DNA of 64,000 nt, taken from positions 5,580,001-5,644,000 of the forward strand of contig NW_027475133.1 of NCBI RefSeq assembly GCF_051020985.1, written 5' to 3'. This document shows positions 63,878-64,000 of the stretch, piece after piece. The notes under the pieces are model-generated. The model saw only the letters and a list, made by a program, of their open reading frames with translations, was not told where the DNA came from and ran no database searches. Position 1 is the stretch's first letter. Each line of letters starts with the position of its first letter. Both the position numbers and the translations under genes were made by a program. This DNA comes from Nomia melanderi. Lineage: Eukaryota; Arthropoda; Insecta; Hymenoptera; Halictidae.

Positions 63878-64000
63878 CAAAGTGAATTATCTGCAGGAGG
63901 CCCTGGCGCATGAATCTGTGCAGCGGGAACGACCTCGGACCACCAGGGGCCGAAAAAACCACAGTCTCATGGGGCCGGATACTCAGGGTCAGGGGAAAAT
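63878..64000. repeat. Partial final monomer cut by the window edge
   Basis: The first 123 bases of a unit, ending in GTCAGGGGAAAAT just before the AT-rich part. The cut is the window limit, not a biological end; the repeat shows no decay towards it. Confidence 0.95.

Larger units (their letters stand above)
1..64000. repeat. 175-bp tandem satellite array filling the window
   Basis: The same 175-base unit recurs head to tail from the first to the last base. Landmarks such as GGAGGCCCTGGCGCATGAAT, CCACCAGGGGCCGAG, ATCTGGTGATATCTCGGG and AGATAGCGCAATAAA appear once per unit in one orientation. The CAAAG landmark moves from base 1 to base 63,878, which is 365 units of 175 plus 2. A typical unit has 92 G or C in 175 (about 53%) and 8 CpG, giving a CpG observed/expected near 0.67. 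No gene, RNA, transposon or unique sequence interrupts it. Both ends are inside the array. The unit length, homogeneity and HORs fit a centromeric or pericentromeric satellite of a eukaryote, but nothing here proves centromere function. The family and species are not recognised. Confidence 0.99.

Noticed and set aside
1..64000. Hundreds of open frames of 60-123 codons on both strands
   Set aside because: They are the same two or three translations recurring at every 175 or 350 bases in overlapping frames on both strands. The frame shifts at each unit, there is no unique start or domain, and variants change them freely. They are repeat shadows, not genes.
1..64000. CRISPR array
   Set aside because: There are no short repeats separated by unique spacers; the whole 175-base unit repeats with scattered substitutions, and no cas genes exist.
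1..64000. CENP-B box
   Set aside because: Checking the CGGG-containing sites against the pattern nTTCGnnnnAnnCGGGn on both strands of typical monomers gave no match; TTCG does not lie at the needed spacing. A full motif scan over all variants was not possible by eye.
1..64000. Transposon, LTR or tRNA/rRNA origin of the monomer
   Set aside because: No terminal repeats, target duplications, polymerase motifs or recognisable RNA gene were seen. A tRNA-like A or B box was not evident in the typical unit.
1..64000. Bacterial or phage origin
   Set aside because: A 64 kb gene-free run of a 175-bp tandem repeat has no prokaryotic parallel that I know; GGAGG before ATG-like codons in the unit looks like a ribosome site but is part of the repeat.
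1..64000. Identification as Xenopus frog centromeric repeat or another named satellite
   Set aside because: Only the unit size agrees; I cannot recall those sequences well enough to compare, so no name is assigned.

Overview
The whole 64 kb window is one uninterrupted tandem satellite DNA array. The unit is 175 bp and all copies are head to tail on the same strand. Taking the unit from the CAAAGTG that begins at base 1, there are 365 complete monomers up to base 63,877 and a partial 123-base monomer to the end. Neither array edge is present, so the array is longer than the window. I find no protein gene, RNA gene, transposon insertion, inversion or unique sequence. The short open frames on both strands are by-products of the repeat: 175 is not a multiple of 3, so any frame shifts at each unit and soon meets a stop.

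The monomer is bipartite. About 120 bases are GC-rich (roughly 61% GC by hand count of a typical unit) and about 55 bases are AT-rich (roughly 35%). The AT-rich part carries a short dyad, GTGCTAT/ATAGCGC around a 5-base loop, and the GC-rich part carries a second dyad, CTCGG/CCGAG. A near-nucleosomal unit, megasatellite-like homogeneity, no interrupting genes and local higher-order repeats (HORs) point to a eukaryotic centromeric or pericentromeric satellite. That role is an inference. I do not recognise the sequence and cannot name the species. Several metazoan and plant centromere satellites have units of about 170-180 bp, for example primate alpha satellite and the Xenopus laevis frog centromeric repeat, but size alone is weak evidence.

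Layout: 1-23.7 kb is a mosaic of shuffled blocks, with local 4/5-mer (1.5-3.1 kb), 5-mer (4.85-6.7 and 15.2-17.0 kb) and 12/11-mer (8.4-12.4 kb) repeats. A block of about 2.47 kb at 23.7-26.1 kb recurs at 30.7-33.1 kb. An apparently exact 1,399-bp 8-mer is duplicated in tandem at 33.8-36.6 kb. The segment 36.6-45 kb is mixed. The segment 45.0-49.7 kb is a more divergent island with its own 5-mer and 6/7-mer duplications. The segment 54.3-63.5 kb holds a 12-mer (2,100 bp) HOR present three times.

The array appears to evolve by unequal exchange and conversion in whole-monomer steps. Phase tracking shows only 18 net single-base length changes in 365 units, and none after about 44.7 kb even through the divergent island. 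Two linked haplotypes at the monomer junction, with recombinants between them, support frequent short-tract exchange.
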